Shown in pieces: positions 36,530 to 45,759 of a DNA stretch of 64,000 nt (its first letter is position 1; each line of letters starts with the position of its first letter). Below the pieces are notes generated by a model. It was given only the letters and a program-made list of their open reading frames with translations. It did not search any database and was not told the origin of the DNA. Position numbers and translations under genes: made by a program. The DNA comes from Stenotrophomonas sp. MMGLT7 (lineage in GTDB: Bacteria > Pseudomonadota > Gammaproteobacteria > Xanthomonadales > Xanthomonadaceae): assembly GCF_021168555.1 (NCBI RefSeq), contig NZ_JAJOZS010000002.1:186001-250000 (forward strand), in the 5' to 3' direction.

Positions 36530-37515
36530 TGGGGCGATTCCCTCCCGCCGCCGCGCTCCCGCCACGGCGGAATGGCCAGATAGGCCAAGTGCTTGGATTC
36601 GATACGCCCGCGCGTGACCGTATCCAGGATCAGCCCGCAGGCCAGCAGCAACACCCCCAACAGCATTAGTGCGACGCAGAGGACGGCCGTGGGGAAGCGC
36701 GGCACCAGTCCGGTCTCCAGGTAGGTGAGAAACAGCGGGGCGGCCAGGACGAGCGAGGCAACCACGCAGGCGGCAAAGCCGAAGGAAAAGAACAACAGAG
36801 GCCGTTCCGCCTTGAACAGGCGGGCGATCATGCCAAGGATGCGGAACCCGTCCTGCCAGGTGCGCAACTTGCTCTGCGATCCCTCCGGACGGGCGCCGTA
36901 GCGGGTCTCGACCTCCGCCACCGGCATCCGCAGTTGCAGCGCATGCACTGCCAGTTCGGTTTCCGTCTCGAAGCCGGACGAGTGCGCCGGAAACGACTTC
37001 ACATAGCGCCGCGAGAACACCCGGTAACCGGAAAGCATGTCGTCGAAGCTGCGCCCGAACAGGAAGCCTACGCAGCGCGTTAGCAGTGCGTTGCCGGTCC
37101 TGTGGCCGGCTCGATAGGCGGACTGGTGACCGCTGAGCCGAGCGCCGACCACCATGTCCAGGCCATCATCGAGCAGGCGCCGGACCAGGACCGGCGCGGC
37201 GGCGGCATCGTAGGTATCGTCGCCATCGACCAGCACGTAGATGTCGGCGTCGATATCGGCGAAGGCGCGCCTGACGACATTGCCCTTGCCCTGCAGCGCG
37301 ACCTTGCGTACGCACGCGCCGGCGGCCTTGGCCACCCCGGCGGTACCGTCGCAGGAATTGTTGTCGAGCACCCAGATCCGTGCCGTCGGCAGTGCCGCGG
37401 CGAAGTCGCCCACCACCTTGGCGATGGCGGCCGCCTCGTCGTGGCAAGGGATGAGCACGGCGATATCGGGCCCGTATGGCGGCGCGGGCAGAGAAGTGGC
37501 CAGCGAGGGGGACAT
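36526..37515 (-). CDS. Family 2 glycosyltransferase, polyprenyl-phosphate-sugar synthase type
   Basis: The 329-aa protein has a GT-A domain with IAVLIPCHDEAAAIAKVV, WVLDNNSCDGT and the DxD motif in YVLVDGDDTYDAAA, then two C-terminal membrane helices (FFSFGFAACVVASLVLAAP and CVALMLLGVLLLACGLIL). That is the DPM1/GtrB arrangement, which transfers a sugar from a nucleotide to polyprenyl phosphate. The start at 37515 (MSPSLATS...) is preferred over an ATG at 37584. It is coupled to the following membrane gene. Confidence 0.85.
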   Translation of the reverse strand: MSPSLATSLPAPPYGPDIAVLIPCHDEAAAIAKVVGDFAAALPTARIWVLDNNSCDGTAGVAKAAGACVRKVALQGKGNVVRRAFADIDADIYVLVDGDDTYDAAAAPVLVRRLLDDGLDMVVGARLSGHQSAYRAGHRTGNALLTRCVGFLFGRSFDDMLSGYRVFSRRYVKSFPAHSSGFETETELAVHALQLRMPVAEVETRYGARPEGSQSKLRTWQDGFRILGMIARLFKAERPLLFFSFGFAACVVASLVLAAPLFLTYLETGLVPRFPTAVLCVALMLLGVLLLACGLILDTVTRGRIESKHLAYLAIPPWRERGGGRESPQ

Positions 37516-37550
37516 GGCGGCGCGGTGACTGCAGGGCGGCAGGTGAGGCC

Positions 37551-39398
37551 TCAAGGATGCCTGATTTCCAGCGGTTGTTCCCACCAGTCCTCGACGCTGC
37601 CGTCATGGCCATGCAGGCGCAGGCCCAGCCAGTGCCGGCCGGCCGGGAGGTCCTGGCTGCGCAACCTCGCGCGGAAGCCGACACGGGGGTGCTGCGGGTC
37701 GTTGGAGATCTTCCAGAACCCGGTGACGTCCTGCACGTGCCCGTAGTCGGCGCTCGCCAGCGGCCGGCCGTCCAGCAGCAGTTCCACCCTCGAAAGGCCC
37801 ACGCCGTCCTTGAACGCCCAGCCTTGCACCTCGAAGGCGCCGTCGACGCCCGCACCGGGCAGCGGCGCGTCGATCCACGCCATCGCCGGCGTCACGCAGT
37901 CCCCGGATGCACGCTGCGCCGGCAGCCGCATCAGCAGGAAGCGCTGGTAGCCGTGGTCCAGCGACACCACGCGCGGCGGCGGCAACGGCCCCACCAGTGC
38001 GCACAGGTCGTGATAGCGCTGCAGCAGGAACTTGTAGGGATTGTCGCTGGGCGAGAGCACCAGCAGCCGCGGCCCGTCGCGATCGCCGTCGCTGAGCAGG
38101 CCCCACGTTCGCAGCTGCACGGTGCGCCCGTGCTTGTCGTTGAGCGGCGCCGGCAGCACCTCGATGTCCGCATCGTCGAGCACGAAGCCCAGCTCTGCAC
38201 CGACCTTGAAGTTGTCGGCCAGCACGCGGGTGCCGTCCGGCATCGCCTGCAGTTCCTCGCGCACGGCGGCGCCGAGCGTATCCCAGCCGGCGAAGTTGCG
38301 CGGGTAGAACTTGTGGCCCGCCGCCTGCTCGCGCACCGAGGGCACGGAGACGGCGACGTAGTAGCCCAGCGCGCCCACCAGCCCGACGCCCGCCAGCCCC
38401 AGTGTCGCCAGCCGCAGCGGCCGCGCCCAGCGGTTGAGGACGACCGGCACCGCCACCAGCAGCGCCAGGTACCCCGGCAGCGGCCAGTGGAAGCTCACGC
38501 GTTCGACGTCGGTGAAGAAGCCCAGGCCGAACACCAGCACGGTGGAAATACCGCCGACCAGCCCGAAGTAGCGCCACTGCAGCCGCGTTCCGGCAGTCCC
38601 GCCGCTGCGCGCCGCCGCCAGCGCGACGCCGGCCATCGCGACGAACAGCAGCGGCGTCACCAGCAGTGCCTGCACCGCCAGGAACGACAGCCCGGTGATC
38701 TGGAACGTCCACGGATGGCGATCCAGCAGCTGGAACCGCAGCCCGGCCTCCTGATGGTGCGCGTTCCACGCCAGCAGCGGCAGCCAGGCGAGCATGCCGA
38801 TCAGCAGCGCCACCCAGACCCGCGGATCGAGCAGCACCTGGCGGCCGCGCGGGATGCAGGCCAGCGCGACCAGGCCCACGCCGATCACCCCCAGGAAGCG
38901 GTAATGGCTGAAGGCGCCGATCGCCAGCCCCAGCGCGAGCTCGACGGTACTGGGCGCCTCGACCTCGCGCAGCAGGCGCGCGCCTGCTCCCAGGCACAGG
39001 ATCGCCGCCAGCGCCATCGGCACGTCCGGCAGCGCCAGGATGCCCAGCGTCGCCGACAGCGGCATCAGCACGGTCAGGCTGCCCGCACGCCAGCCCGCGG
39101 CGGCACCGAACCACTGCGTGGCGATGCGCACGACCAGCCACGGCAGCAGCGCCGCCACCAGCAGGAACGGCATGCGCAGCGCCAACAGGTGGTTGCCGCC
39201 GATTTCCACGCCCAGCCGCGCCATCCATGCGGTCATGCCCGGGAGATCGGAATACGACAGCGCCAGGTGCCGGCCTTCCTGCCAGTAGAAGGCCTCGTCC
39301 ACGAACAGCGGCAACCGCGCCGCGACGACCAGCTTGACGGCGGTAACCAACGTCCACAGGATCACGAAGTTGCGTTGCGCGCGCGCCTCGCCGTGCAT
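37551..39398 (-). CDS. GT39-type membrane glycosyltransferase (ArnT/PMT-like)
   Basis: The 615-aa protein begins with a membrane helix and the first luminal loop LPLFVDEAFYWQEGRHLALSYSDLPGM, whose DEAFYW matches the DE(A/G)xY motif of ArnT/PMT-family enzymes. About ten helices follow, then a 230-residue soluble C-terminal domain ending in a beta-sandwich-like segment (AFEVQGWAFKDGVGLSRVELLLDG) that resembles Big/DUF-type carbohydrate-binding modules. It transfers a sugar from a lipid carrier to an envelope acceptor; the acceptor is unknown. It lies just upstream of the GT2 gene (35-bp gap). Confidence 0.85.
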   Translation of the reverse strand: MHGEARAQRNFVILWTLVTAVKLVVAARLPLFVDEAFYWQEGRHLALSYSDLPGMTAWMARLGVEIGGNHLLALRMPFLLVAALLPWLVVRIATQWFGAAAGWRAGSLTVLMPLSATLGILALPDVPMALAAILCLGAGARLLREVEAPSTVELALGLAIGAFSHYRFLGVIGVGLVALACIPRGRQVLLDPRVWVALLIGMLAWLPLLAWNAHHQEAGLRFQLLDRHPWTFQITGLSFLAVQALLVTPLLFVAMAGVALAAARSGGTAGTRLQWRYFGLVGGISTVLVFGLGFFTDVERVSFHWPLPGYLALLVAVPVVLNRWARPLRLATLGLAGVGLVGALGYYVAVSVPSVREQAAGHKFYPRNFAGWDTLGAAVREELQAMPDGTRVLADNFKVGAELGFVLDDADIEVLPAPLNDKHGRTVQLRTWGLLSDGDRDGPRLLVLSPSDNPYKFLLQRYHDLCALVGPLPPPRVVSLDHGYQRFLLMRLPAQRASGDCVTPAMAWIDAPLPGAGVDGAFEVQGWAFKDGVGLSRVELLLDGRPLASADYGHVQDVTGFWKISNDPQHPRVGFRARLRSQDLPAGRHWLGLRLHGHDGSVEDWWEQPLEIRHP

Positions 39399-39435
39399 TG
39401 CGTGGGGATCCCCTTCAGAAGGCCATGGAAACGTG

Positions 39436-40389
39436 ATGTCCTTATCACTTCGCTCGACGAGCATGCTAACCGATGCCCTGCGCGATGCGTTGCGCCAGGC
39501 GCAGGACCAGGTCAACTCGCTGCTGCTGGGCAAGGCGCAAGAGGTCAGGCTGGCATTCGTCGCCGTGCTGTCGGGCGGGCACCTGCTGATCGAGGACCTG
39601 CCGGGCCTGGGCAAGACCACGCTGGCGCACGCCATGGCGTCCAGCCTGGGACTGGGCGTCCAGCGCGTGCAGTTCACCTCCGACCTGCTGCCGGCCGACG
39701 TGCTCGGGGTATCGGTCTACGACGCGCAATCGCGCCAGTTCCAGTTCCATCCCGGCCCGGTGTTCACCCACGTGCTGCTGGCCGACGAGATCAACCGCGC
39801 CCCGCCGCGCACGCAGAGCGCCCTGCTGGAGGCGATGGCCGAGCAGCAGGTCACCCTGGATGGCGCCACCCACGCCCTGCCCGACCCGTTCTTCGTGATC
39901 GCCACGCAGAACCCGGTGGACCTGTCCGGCACCTTCCCGCTGCCGGACTCGCAGCTGGACCGCTTCCTGCTGCGGCTGGCGCTGGGCTACCCCGATGCGC
40001 AGGCCGAGAAGGCGCTGCTGTCCGGCAGCGACCGCCGCGACCTGATCGCGCAGGCGCAGCCTCGGCTCTCCGCCGGCGAGGTGAAGACCCTGCGCGCGGC
40101 GGCGGCGCAGGTGCATGCCAGCGAGGCTCTGGTCGACTACGTGCAGGCGCTGCTGGCCCGCAGCCGCCAGCATGCCGGCGTGCGCGTGGGACTGTCGCCG
40201 CGTGCCGGCATCGCGCTGCTGCGCGCCGCCCGGGCCTATGCGCTGCTGCTGGGCCGCAACCACGTGCTGCCCGAGGACATCCAGGCGCTGTTCGTGGCGG
40301 TGGCCGGGCATCGCATCGTGCCGGTGGCCGAATCCTCCTCCGGCCCGACCCTGGCCAAGGCGATCCTGCACAGCGTGCCGGTGGATTGA
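39436..40389 (+). CDS. MoxR-family AAA+ ATPase
   Basis: MoxR ATPases act as chaperones with DUF58/VWA partners. The 317-aa protein has Walker A IEDLPGLGKTTLAHA, Walker B LLADEINRAPPRTQSALLEAM, FVIATQNPVDLSGTFPLPDSQLDRF and the C-terminal lid. I chose the ATG at 39436 (MSLSLRS...), with GGAA 7 nt upstream; 39463 (MLTDALR...) is the alternative. It begins a moxR-DUF58-transglutaminase-Slp operon. Confidence 0.92.
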   Translation: MSLSLRSTSMLTDALRDALRQAQDQVNSLLLGKAQEVRLAFVAVLSGGHLLIEDLPGLGKTTLAHAMASSLGLGVQRVQFTSDLLPADVLGVSVYDAQSRQFQFHPGPVFTHVLLADEINRAPPRTQSALLEAMAEQQVTLDGATHALPDPFFVIATQNPVDLSGTFPLPDSQLDRFLLRLALGYPDAQAEKALLSGSDRRDLIAQAQPRLSAGEVKTLRAAAAQVHASEALVDYVQALLARSRQHAGVRVGLSPRAGIALLRAARAYALLLGRNHVLPEDIQALFVAVAGHRIVPVAESSSGPTLAKAILHSVPVD

Positions 40390-40394
40390 GCACG

Positions 40395-41345
40395 GTGGGA
40401 CCGCGCATCCGCCCGGCACGACGGCGGCTGCAGCGGCTGGCGCGCCCGCGCGCGGCCGAACCGCTGCCGGTGACGCTGGACCGCCGGCGCATCTACGTGC
40501 TGCCGACCCGCTTCGGCCTGTTCGTGGCGATGCTGCTGGGCGCGATGCTGCTGGGTGCGCTGAACTACAACAACAACCCGGCGCTGCTGCTGGCCCTGCT
40601 GCTGGGGGCAACAGCCGTGGCCAGCACCATCGGCGCGCACCTGCAGCTGTCGGGGCTGCGCATCGAGACGGTCGCGGCCGAGCCGGTCGCGGCCGGCACG
40701 CCCCTGCGGATGCGGCTGGCACTGGCCCGCCAGGACGGCCGTCCCCGGCGCGGCCTGCGCATCGACCACGGCGACGCCAAGGCGTTCTGCAGCCTCGACT
40801 CCGCCCACCAGGCCGATCCGCAGCTGCAGGTGCCCACCGTGCAACGCGGCTGGCTGGAGCTGGAGCGCATCCGCATCTCCACCACCCAGCCGCTGGGCCT
40901 GGTGCGCGCGTGGTCATGGGTCTGGCCGCAGCAGCCGTTGCTGGTGTACCCGCGCCCGGAGCACGATGGCCCGCCGCTGCCGGACGGCGCCGGCGACGCC
41001 CGCCACAGCCGCCTGCACGCACTGGGCGAGGACCTGCACCAGCTGCGTCCCTACCGCGCCGGCGATGCGCCGCGGGCGATCGCGTGGAAGCACTCGGCGC
41101 GGCGCGACAGTCTGCTGGTGCGCGAGTACGAGCGCCCGCTCGGCACCGAGGTCGTGCTGGACTGGCGCAGGCTGGCGCCACTGGGCGACGAGCAGCGCAT
41201 CGCCCGCCTGGCGCGCTGGATCGACGAGGCCGAACGCCAGGGACTGCGCTCGCGCCTGCTGCTGCCCGGACAGCCGCCGCTCGGCCCCGGCCTGGGACCG
41301 CAGCACCGCCATGCCTGCCTGCGCGCACTGGCGCTGCTGCCATGA
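40395..41345 (+). CDS. DUF58 domain-containing membrane protein
   Basis: The 316-aa protein has two adjacent membrane helices near the N-terminus (FGLFVAMLLGAMLLGALNYNN... LLLALLLGATAVAST) and the DUF58 signature YRAGDAPRAIAWKHSARRDSLLVREYE. The VWA-like metal motif is not evident. Start is GTG 40395 or TTG 40386, the latter overlapping the moxR stop. Partner of MoxR and the transglutaminase. Confidence 0.9.
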   Translation: MGPRIRPARRRLQRLARPRAAEPLPVTLDRRRIYVLPTRFGLFVAMLLGAMLLGALNYNNNPALLLALLLGATAVASTIGAHLQLSGLRIETVAAEPVAAGTPLRMRLALARQDGRPRRGLRIDHGDAKAFCSLDSAHQADPQLQVPTVQRGWLELERIRISTTQPLGLVRAWSWVWPQQPLLVYPRPEHDGPPLPDGAGDARHSRLHALGEDLHQLRPYRAGDAPRAIAWKHSARRDSLLVREYERPLGTEVVLDWRRLAPLGDEQRIARLARWIDEAERQGLRSRLLLPGQPPLGPGLGPQHRHACLRALALLP

Positions 41346-43300
41346 GCGCACCTGCGCCGATCACGCTGAGCGGCCGCAGCCGCGCCTGGACGCTGGGCGC
41401 CGCCGTGCTGCTGCTGATCCCGCTGCTGCTGCAGCTGCCGCCCGCGCTGGCGATCGCGTTCGCCACCACCGCCGTGCTGGTGGCGCTGGCCTCGTGGCGG
41501 CGGCCGCTGCCCGCGGCGCTGCGGCTGTTGCTGGTGCTGGCGATGTTCGCCGCGATCCACTGGCAGATGGGCATGCGCTTCGGCCGCGACACCGGCTGCG
41601 CGCTGCTGGCGGCGATGCTGGCGATCAAGTCGTCCGAACTGCGCGACCTGCGCGATGCCCGCAGCCTGCTCGGCTTCGCGCTGTTCGCGCCGTTCGCCGC
41701 GTTCCTGCTCGATCAGGGGCCGGCGACGATGGCGCTGGGCCTGCTGGCGGTGCTGGTGTCGCTGCTGGGCATGCAGCGGCTGGCCGCCGAGGAAGGCCGG
41801 GCCGCGACGCCGCCGCTGCGGCAACAGGTGGGCGGCATCGCCCGGCTGGTGGCCATCGGCCTGCCGCTGGCGCTGGCCGCGTTCTGGCTGTTCCCGCGGC
41901 TGGGATCGCCGCTGTGGGGCGTGCCCGAACGTGCGCTGGCGCGGCCGGGCCTGTCGGACACGATGACCCCGGGCGAGTGGATCGACCTGATGGCCGACGA
42001 CACGCCGGTGCTGCGCGCGCAGTTCTTCGGCGCGGTGCCGGCGCCGCCGCAGCGCTACTGGCGCGGACCGGTGCTGTGGGATTTCGACGGCCGCAGCTGG
42101 ACCCAGCCGCGCGAACTGCGCCGGCTGCCGCCGGCCCCGGCCGATCACGCCGGCGCCCGCTGGGACTACCAGATCGACTACGAGCCCACCGACCGCCGCC
42201 AGCTGGTGGCGCTGGACCTTCCGCTGCAGGCCCCGCCCGGAAGCCGGCTGTCGCTGGACTACGGCCTGCTCAGCGACCGCCCGCTCAACGGCCTGACCCG
42301 CTGGCGCATGCAGTCCGCGCCGCCGGGCGCCTTCCAGCCATCGTTGCCGCGCGTCCTGCGCCAGCGCGCGCTGGCGCTGCCGGCCGGCTACAACCCGCGC
42401 ACGCTGGCCCTGGCGCAGCAGTGGCGCAGCGAGACCGGCAGCGACGACGCCGCCATCGTCGGACGCGTGCTGGAGTGGATCGGCAAGGAGTTCGCCTACA
42501 CCCTGGACACGCCGCTGCCGGGGCGCGACGGCGTGGACGAGTTCCTGTTCAGCCACAAGGCCGGCTTCTGCGAGCACTTCAGCTCCGCATTCGTGGTGCT
42601 GATGCGCGGCGCCGGCATTCCCGCGCGCGTGGTCACCGGCTACGCCGGCGGCGTGCGCAACGCGCTGGGCGGCTACTGGCTGGTGCGGCGCATGGACGCC
42701 CACGCCTGGGCCGAGGTGTGGCTGCCCCGGCGCGGCTGGGTACGGGTGGACCCCACCGCCGCGGTCGCCCCGGAACGCATCTACGACACCCTGGAGGACC
42801 GCCTCGCCCAAGGCGCCGGCGCCGGTGCGGGCCGCCAGTGGCCGCCGCTGGCCGATGTCGGCGACTGGCTGCGGCGCGGCTGGAACGACCTGGTGCTGTC
42901 CTTCGACGCCGGCCGCCAGCAGCGCCTGCTCAGCCCGCTCGGCATCGACCGGCTGGACCCGCCGCGGCTGATCGCGCTGTTCTCGCTGTTCGCCCTGGCC
43001 GCGCTCGGCCTGATGGCGTGGCTGCTGGCGCGCGGCGAGCGCGAGCGCGACCCGCTGCTGCGCGCCTGGCGCCGGCTGGGCCGCCGCTACGCCCGCCTGG
43101 GGCTGGCACGCGAACCGCACGAGCCGGCGCTGGACTGGGCCGCGCGGGTGGAGCGCGCCCGGCCCGGCAGTGGCCTGCTTCCGCTCAGTGAACGTTTCGC
43201 CGCCGCCCGCTATGCTGGCGCCCGTACGGACAGCGCCTCCCTCGCCTCATTGCTAAACGACCTGCGCAAGCATCGCCCGATAAACGGAGCATCCCCATGA
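41342..43300 (+). CDS. TgpA-type transglutaminase-like membrane protein
   Basis: The 652-aa protein has about six N-terminal helices, a large periplasmic transglutaminase-like domain with the triad Cys in KAGFCEHFSSAFVVLMRGAGI, His in MDAHAWAEVWL and Asp in RVDPTAAV, and one C-terminal helix followed by a DUF4129-like tail. This matches Pseudomonas TgpA, an essential envelope protein of unclear substrate. ATGA overlap with the DUF58 gene indicates coupling. Confidence 0.93.
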   Translation: MSAPAPITLSGRSRAWTLGAAVLLLIPLLLQLPPALAIAFATTAVLVALASWRRPLPAALRLLLVLAMFAAIHWQMGMRFGRDTGCALLAAMLAIKSSELRDLRDARSLLGFALFAPFAAFLLDQGPATMALGLLAVLVSLLGMQRLAAEEGRAATPPLRQQVGGIARLVAIGLPLALAAFWLFPRLGSPLWGVPERALARPGLSDTMTPGEWIDLMADDTPVLRAQFFGAVPAPPQRYWRGPVLWDFDGRSWTQPRELRRLPPAPADHAGARWDYQIDYEPTDRRQLVALDLPLQAPPGSRLSLDYGLLSDRPLNGLTRWRMQSAPPGAFQPSLPRVLRQRALALPAGYNPRTLALAQQWRSETGSDDAAIVGRVLEWIGKEFAYTLDTPLPGRDGVDEFLFSHKAGFCEHFSSAFVVLMRGAGIPARVVTGYAGGVRNALGGYWLVRRMDAHAWAEVWLPRRGWVRVDPTAAVAPERIYDTLEDRLAQGAGAGAGRQWPPLADVGDWLRRGWNDLVLSFDAGRQQRLLSPLGIDRLDPPRLIALFSLFALAALGLMAWLLARGERERDPLLRAWRRLGRRYARLGLAREPHEPALDWAARVERARPGSGLLPLSERFAAARYAGARTDSASLASLLNDLRKHRPINGASP

Positions 43301-43824
43301 ACATGCGTTTCCTGTTACCCGCTGTCGCCGCCCTTTCCCTTGCCGCCTGCGCCACCGCGCCCAAGCCCCTGCAGGGGCAGTTCAGCGGCGTGACGCCGCG
43401 CGATTCCGTCGCCGCACCGCAGGTCGGCACGCAGGTCCGCTGGGGCGGAAAGATCATCGCCACCAATCCCGGCCAGGGACAGACCTGCTTCCAGCTGCTG
43501 TCGCGCCCGCTGAACTCCAGCGGCCGCCCGGACAGCGGCTCGTCCGATGCCAGCGACGGCCGCTTCGTCGCCTGCCGCGCCGGCTTCTACGACCCGGCGG
43601 TGTTCGAGCCCGGCCGCGACGTGACCTTCATCGGCACGATCGCCGGCTACGAGGACACCAAGATCGGCGAGTTCGACTACAAGCTGCCGAAGATCCAGGC
43701 CGACGTGGTCTACCTGTGGCCGGTGGTGCGCGACGTGCAGGTCGTGCCGGCCTACCCGTACGGTCCCTGGGGTCCGTACGATCCGTGGTGGGGCCCGCGC
43801 TGGGGCTACCGCGGCTGGTGGTGA
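43297..43824 (+). CDS. Slp-family outer-membrane lipoprotein
   Basis: The 175-aa protein has a lipobox (ALSLAACATAP, lipidated Cys at about residue 18) and the Slp fold (VGTQVRWGGKIIATNPGQG...FEVLSRPL-like CFQLLSRPLN). The C-terminus is rich in Trp, Tyr, Pro and Gly (YPYGPWGPYDPWWGPRWGYRGWW), which may face the outside or bind glycans. ATGA overlap with the transglutaminase gene; a strong terminator follows. Confidence 0.93.
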   Translation: MNMRFLLPAVAALSLAACATAPKPLQGQFSGVTPRDSVAAPQVGTQVRWGGKIIATNPGQGQTCFQLLSRPLNSSGRPDSGSSDASDGRFVACRAGFYDPAVFEPGRDVTFIGTIAGYEDTKIGEFDYKLPKIQADVVYLWPVVRDVQVVPAYPYGPWGPYDPWWGPRWGYRGWW

Positions 43825-44271
43825 TCGCCCAGGCAGAAGCCGAGGAAAACGCCGCTCATCGAGCGGCGTTTTTTTTATGGACCCTGTCAACTTCGGGCAC
43901 GCCCGCTGCCGATGCCGGAACGATGGCAGCGGCCTGCGGCCCCCGGTAAGCGAAGCGCACCCGGGTCACCGGCCACCCGGAGGCGCTTCGCTTACCCGGC
44001 TACAAGCTGACCGGTATCACGGCGACAGGCACCGCCAGCGGAGAAGGACAGCCCCTTTTTTCACGGATCCGTCGCCATGTCATGGCTGCCCTTGGTCGCC
44101 GCCGCGGCGTGCCGAGCAGGCGGCGGCAGGCTCGGCCACGGCCCGCCGAAGCCCGCCCCATTCCCGCTGGCGGCAATCCGCCGTATCCCCCTTCCCACGC
44201 GAACAGGCGTAGATCGGCGCCCACGCGGCGGGCACCCGGGGCGGCTGGATTTGCCAGGGCGTGGCCGCGGC
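43825..44271. repeat. 447-bp spacer with terminator and palindromic repeats
   Basis: The gap contains the Slp terminator (43848-43876) and an inverted pair of the CGGTAAGCGAAGCGC element (about 43943-43958 and 43983-44000). The rest, to 44271, is GC-rich with no gene that I can support. Confidence 0.7.
43848..43876 (+). terminator. Rho-independent terminator of the moxR-slp operon
   Basis: AACGCCGCTC (43848-43857), loop ATC, GAGCGGCGTT (43861-43870), then eight T residues including the stem end. It is 24 bp past the slp stop. Confidence 0.95.
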
Positions 44272-44625
44272 CTACGGCGTTCCGAAATGCCCGAGCTGCG
44301 CCCCGGCCAGCAGGTGCAGGTGGATGTGGAACACGGTCTGCCCGGCATGCTCGCGGCAGTTCATCACCACCCGGTAGCCGTCCTGGGCGAAGCCCTCGCC
44401 GCGCGCGTACTCGGCCGCGGCCAGCACCAGCTTGCCGATGATCCAGGCCTGGTCGGGCTTGAGGTCGTCCAGCGTCGGGATGTACAGGTTCTTCGGGATG
44501 AACAGCACGTGCACCGGCGCCTGCGGTGCGATGTCCTTGAAGCCGAGCACCTCGTCGTCCTCGTAGACGACGGTAGCCGGGATCTCGCGGCGGATGATCT
44601 TGCCGAAGAGGGTGTCGTTGGTCAT
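44272..44625 (-). CDS. HIT-family (HinT-like) nucleotide hydrolase
   Basis: The 117-aa protein begins MTNDTLFGKIIRREIPATVV and carries the HIT signature HIHLHLLAG with the catalytic histidines, plus GYRVVMNCREHAGQ. HinT-type enzymes hydrolyse AMP-NH2-linked compounds. It follows recR after a 112-bp spacer with heptamer repeats. Confidence 0.95.
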   Translation of the reverse strand: MTNDTLFGKIIRREIPATVVYEDDEVLGFKDIAPQAPVHVLFIPKNLYIPTLDDLKPDQAWIIGKLVLAAAEYARGEGFAQDGYRVVMNCREHAGQTVFHIHLHLLAGAQLGHFGTP

Positions 44626-44628
44626 GGC

Positions 44629-44731
44629 GGGATTCGGGATTCGGGATTCGGGATTCGGGATTCGGATAGAGCATAGCCTGCCGCAATCGCTCGCGTGCTT
44701 CAGCGAATCCCGAATCTCCAATCCCGGATCC
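44629..44731. repeat. GGGATTC heptamer repeats between recR and the HIT gene
   Basis: Five tandem GGGATTC units (44629-44663) sit immediately upstream of the HIT start; a decayed opposite array (GAATCCCGAATCTCCAATCC, from about 44705) lies at 44705-44731. It can fold into an imperfect hairpin. Confidence 0.8.
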
Positions 44732-44737
44732 CCGCCC

Positions 44738-45331
44738 TCAAGGCACTTCGCTGCGCGAGCCGAAGGCATGCGAGAGCGTGCCGCGGTCCACGTACTCCAG
44801 CTCGCCGCCCAGCGGCAGGCCCTGTGCCAGCCGGCTCGGGCGCACGCCGTGCTGGCGCGCCATCTGCGCCAGGTAGTGCGCGGTGGCCTCGCCCTCGACG
44901 GTCGAGTTGGTGGCGATGATCAGCTCGCGCACCTCGCCCTGGCCGAGTCGCTCGCCCAGCCGGTCCAGGCCGAGCTCGCGCGGGCCGACGCCGTCCAGCG
45001 GCGACAGACGCCCCTGCAGCACGAAGTACACGCCGCGATAGCCGGTGGCGTACTCGATCGCCAGCCGGTCGGCCGGCGACTCCACCACGCACAGCTGCTG
45101 CCGCTCGCGGCTGGCGCTGGCGCAGATCGGGCAGATCGCGCTCTCGCTGAAATCGCGGCACTGCTCGCAATGGCCGATGCGCTCGATCGCCTCGGCCAGC
45201 GTCCGCGCCAGGCGCTGGCCGCCCTCGCGCCCGCGTTCGAGCACGTGGTAGGCCATGCGCTGAGCGGTCTTCTGGCCCACGCCGGGCAGTACGCGGAAGG
45301 CGTCGACCAATTGTTCGAGCAATGAGGACAT
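44738..45331 (-). CDS. recR: RecR, recombination mediator
   Basis: RecR acts with RecF/RecO in loading RecA on gaps. The 197-aa protein has the helix-hairpin-helix [12 protein letters not shown], the zinc finger [16 protein letters not shown] and the Toprim block [12 protein letters not shown]. The start MSSLLEQLV at 45331 is standard. It belongs to the dnaX-ybaB-recR operon. Confidence 0.97.
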   Translation of the reverse strand: MSSLLEQLVDAFRVLPGVGQKTAQRMAYHVLERGREGGQRLARTLAEAIERIGHCEQCRDFSESAICPICASASRERQQLCVVESPADRLAIEYATGYRGVYFVLQGRLSPLDGVGPRELGLDRLGERLGQGEVRELIIATNSTVEGEATAHYLAQMARQHGVRPSRLAQGLPLGGELEYVDRGTLSHAFGSRSEVP

Positions 45332-45340
45332 GGGGTGGTT

Positions 45341-45424
45341 GGGATTGGGGATTCGGGATTGGGGATTCGTAGAAGCGGCCTTGCTTCTGCCTTTGCGAAT
45401 CCCCAATCCCGAATCCCCAATCCC
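45341..45424. repeat. 29-bp perfect inverted repeat built of heptamers (ybaB-recR gap)
   Basis: Arms 45341-45369 and 45396-45424 are perfectly complementary over 29 bp and are made of alternating GGGATTG/GGGATTC units; the loop is 26 nt and contains its own small stem (AGAAGC...GCTTCT). It fills almost the whole 100-bp gap between ybaB and recR inside the operon, and ends 10 bp before the recR start codon. Confidence 0.9.
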
Positions 45425-45431
45425 CGCTCCG

Positions 45432-45752
45432 TCAGAACGGCAGCTTCATTCCCGGCGGCAGCGGCATGCCGGCCGTGGCGGCGCCCATGCGCGACTTGGA
45501 CTCGGTCTCGATCTTGTTGCTGGCGTCGTTGAAGGCGGCCGCGACCAGGTCCTCGACCATCTCCTGGTCGGACAGCACGCTGGGATCGATGCGCACCTTG
45601 CGGCACTCCTTGGCGCCAGTCAGGGTCACGCTGACCATGCCACCGCCGGCGCTGCCGGTCACTTCCAGCTTGGCCAGTTCTTCCTGGGCGCGCTGCAGGT
45701 TCTCCTGCATCTTCTGCGCCTGTTGCATCAATTGGGCGATATTGCCACGCAT
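45432..45752 (-). CDS. ybaB: YbaB/EbfC nucleoid-associated protein
   Basis: The 106-aa protein starts [30 protein letters not shown], the coiled amphipathic N-terminus of the family, followed by the beta-hairpin [11 protein letters not shown]. It binds DNA as a dimer and is almost always between dnaX and recR, as here. Confidence 0.96.
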   Translation of the reverse strand: MRGNIAQLMQQAQKMQENLQRAQEELAKLEVTGSAGGGMVSVTLTGAKECRKVRIDPSVLSDQEMVEDLVAAAFNDASNKIETESKSRMGAATAGMPLPPGMKLPF

Positions 45753-45759
45753 GGTCTTT

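Noticed and set aside
37476-41345. A 1289-codon plus-strand frame across three genes
   Set aside because: It is antisense to the membrane glycosyltransferase and out of frame in moxR; only the DUF58 part after 40395 is real.
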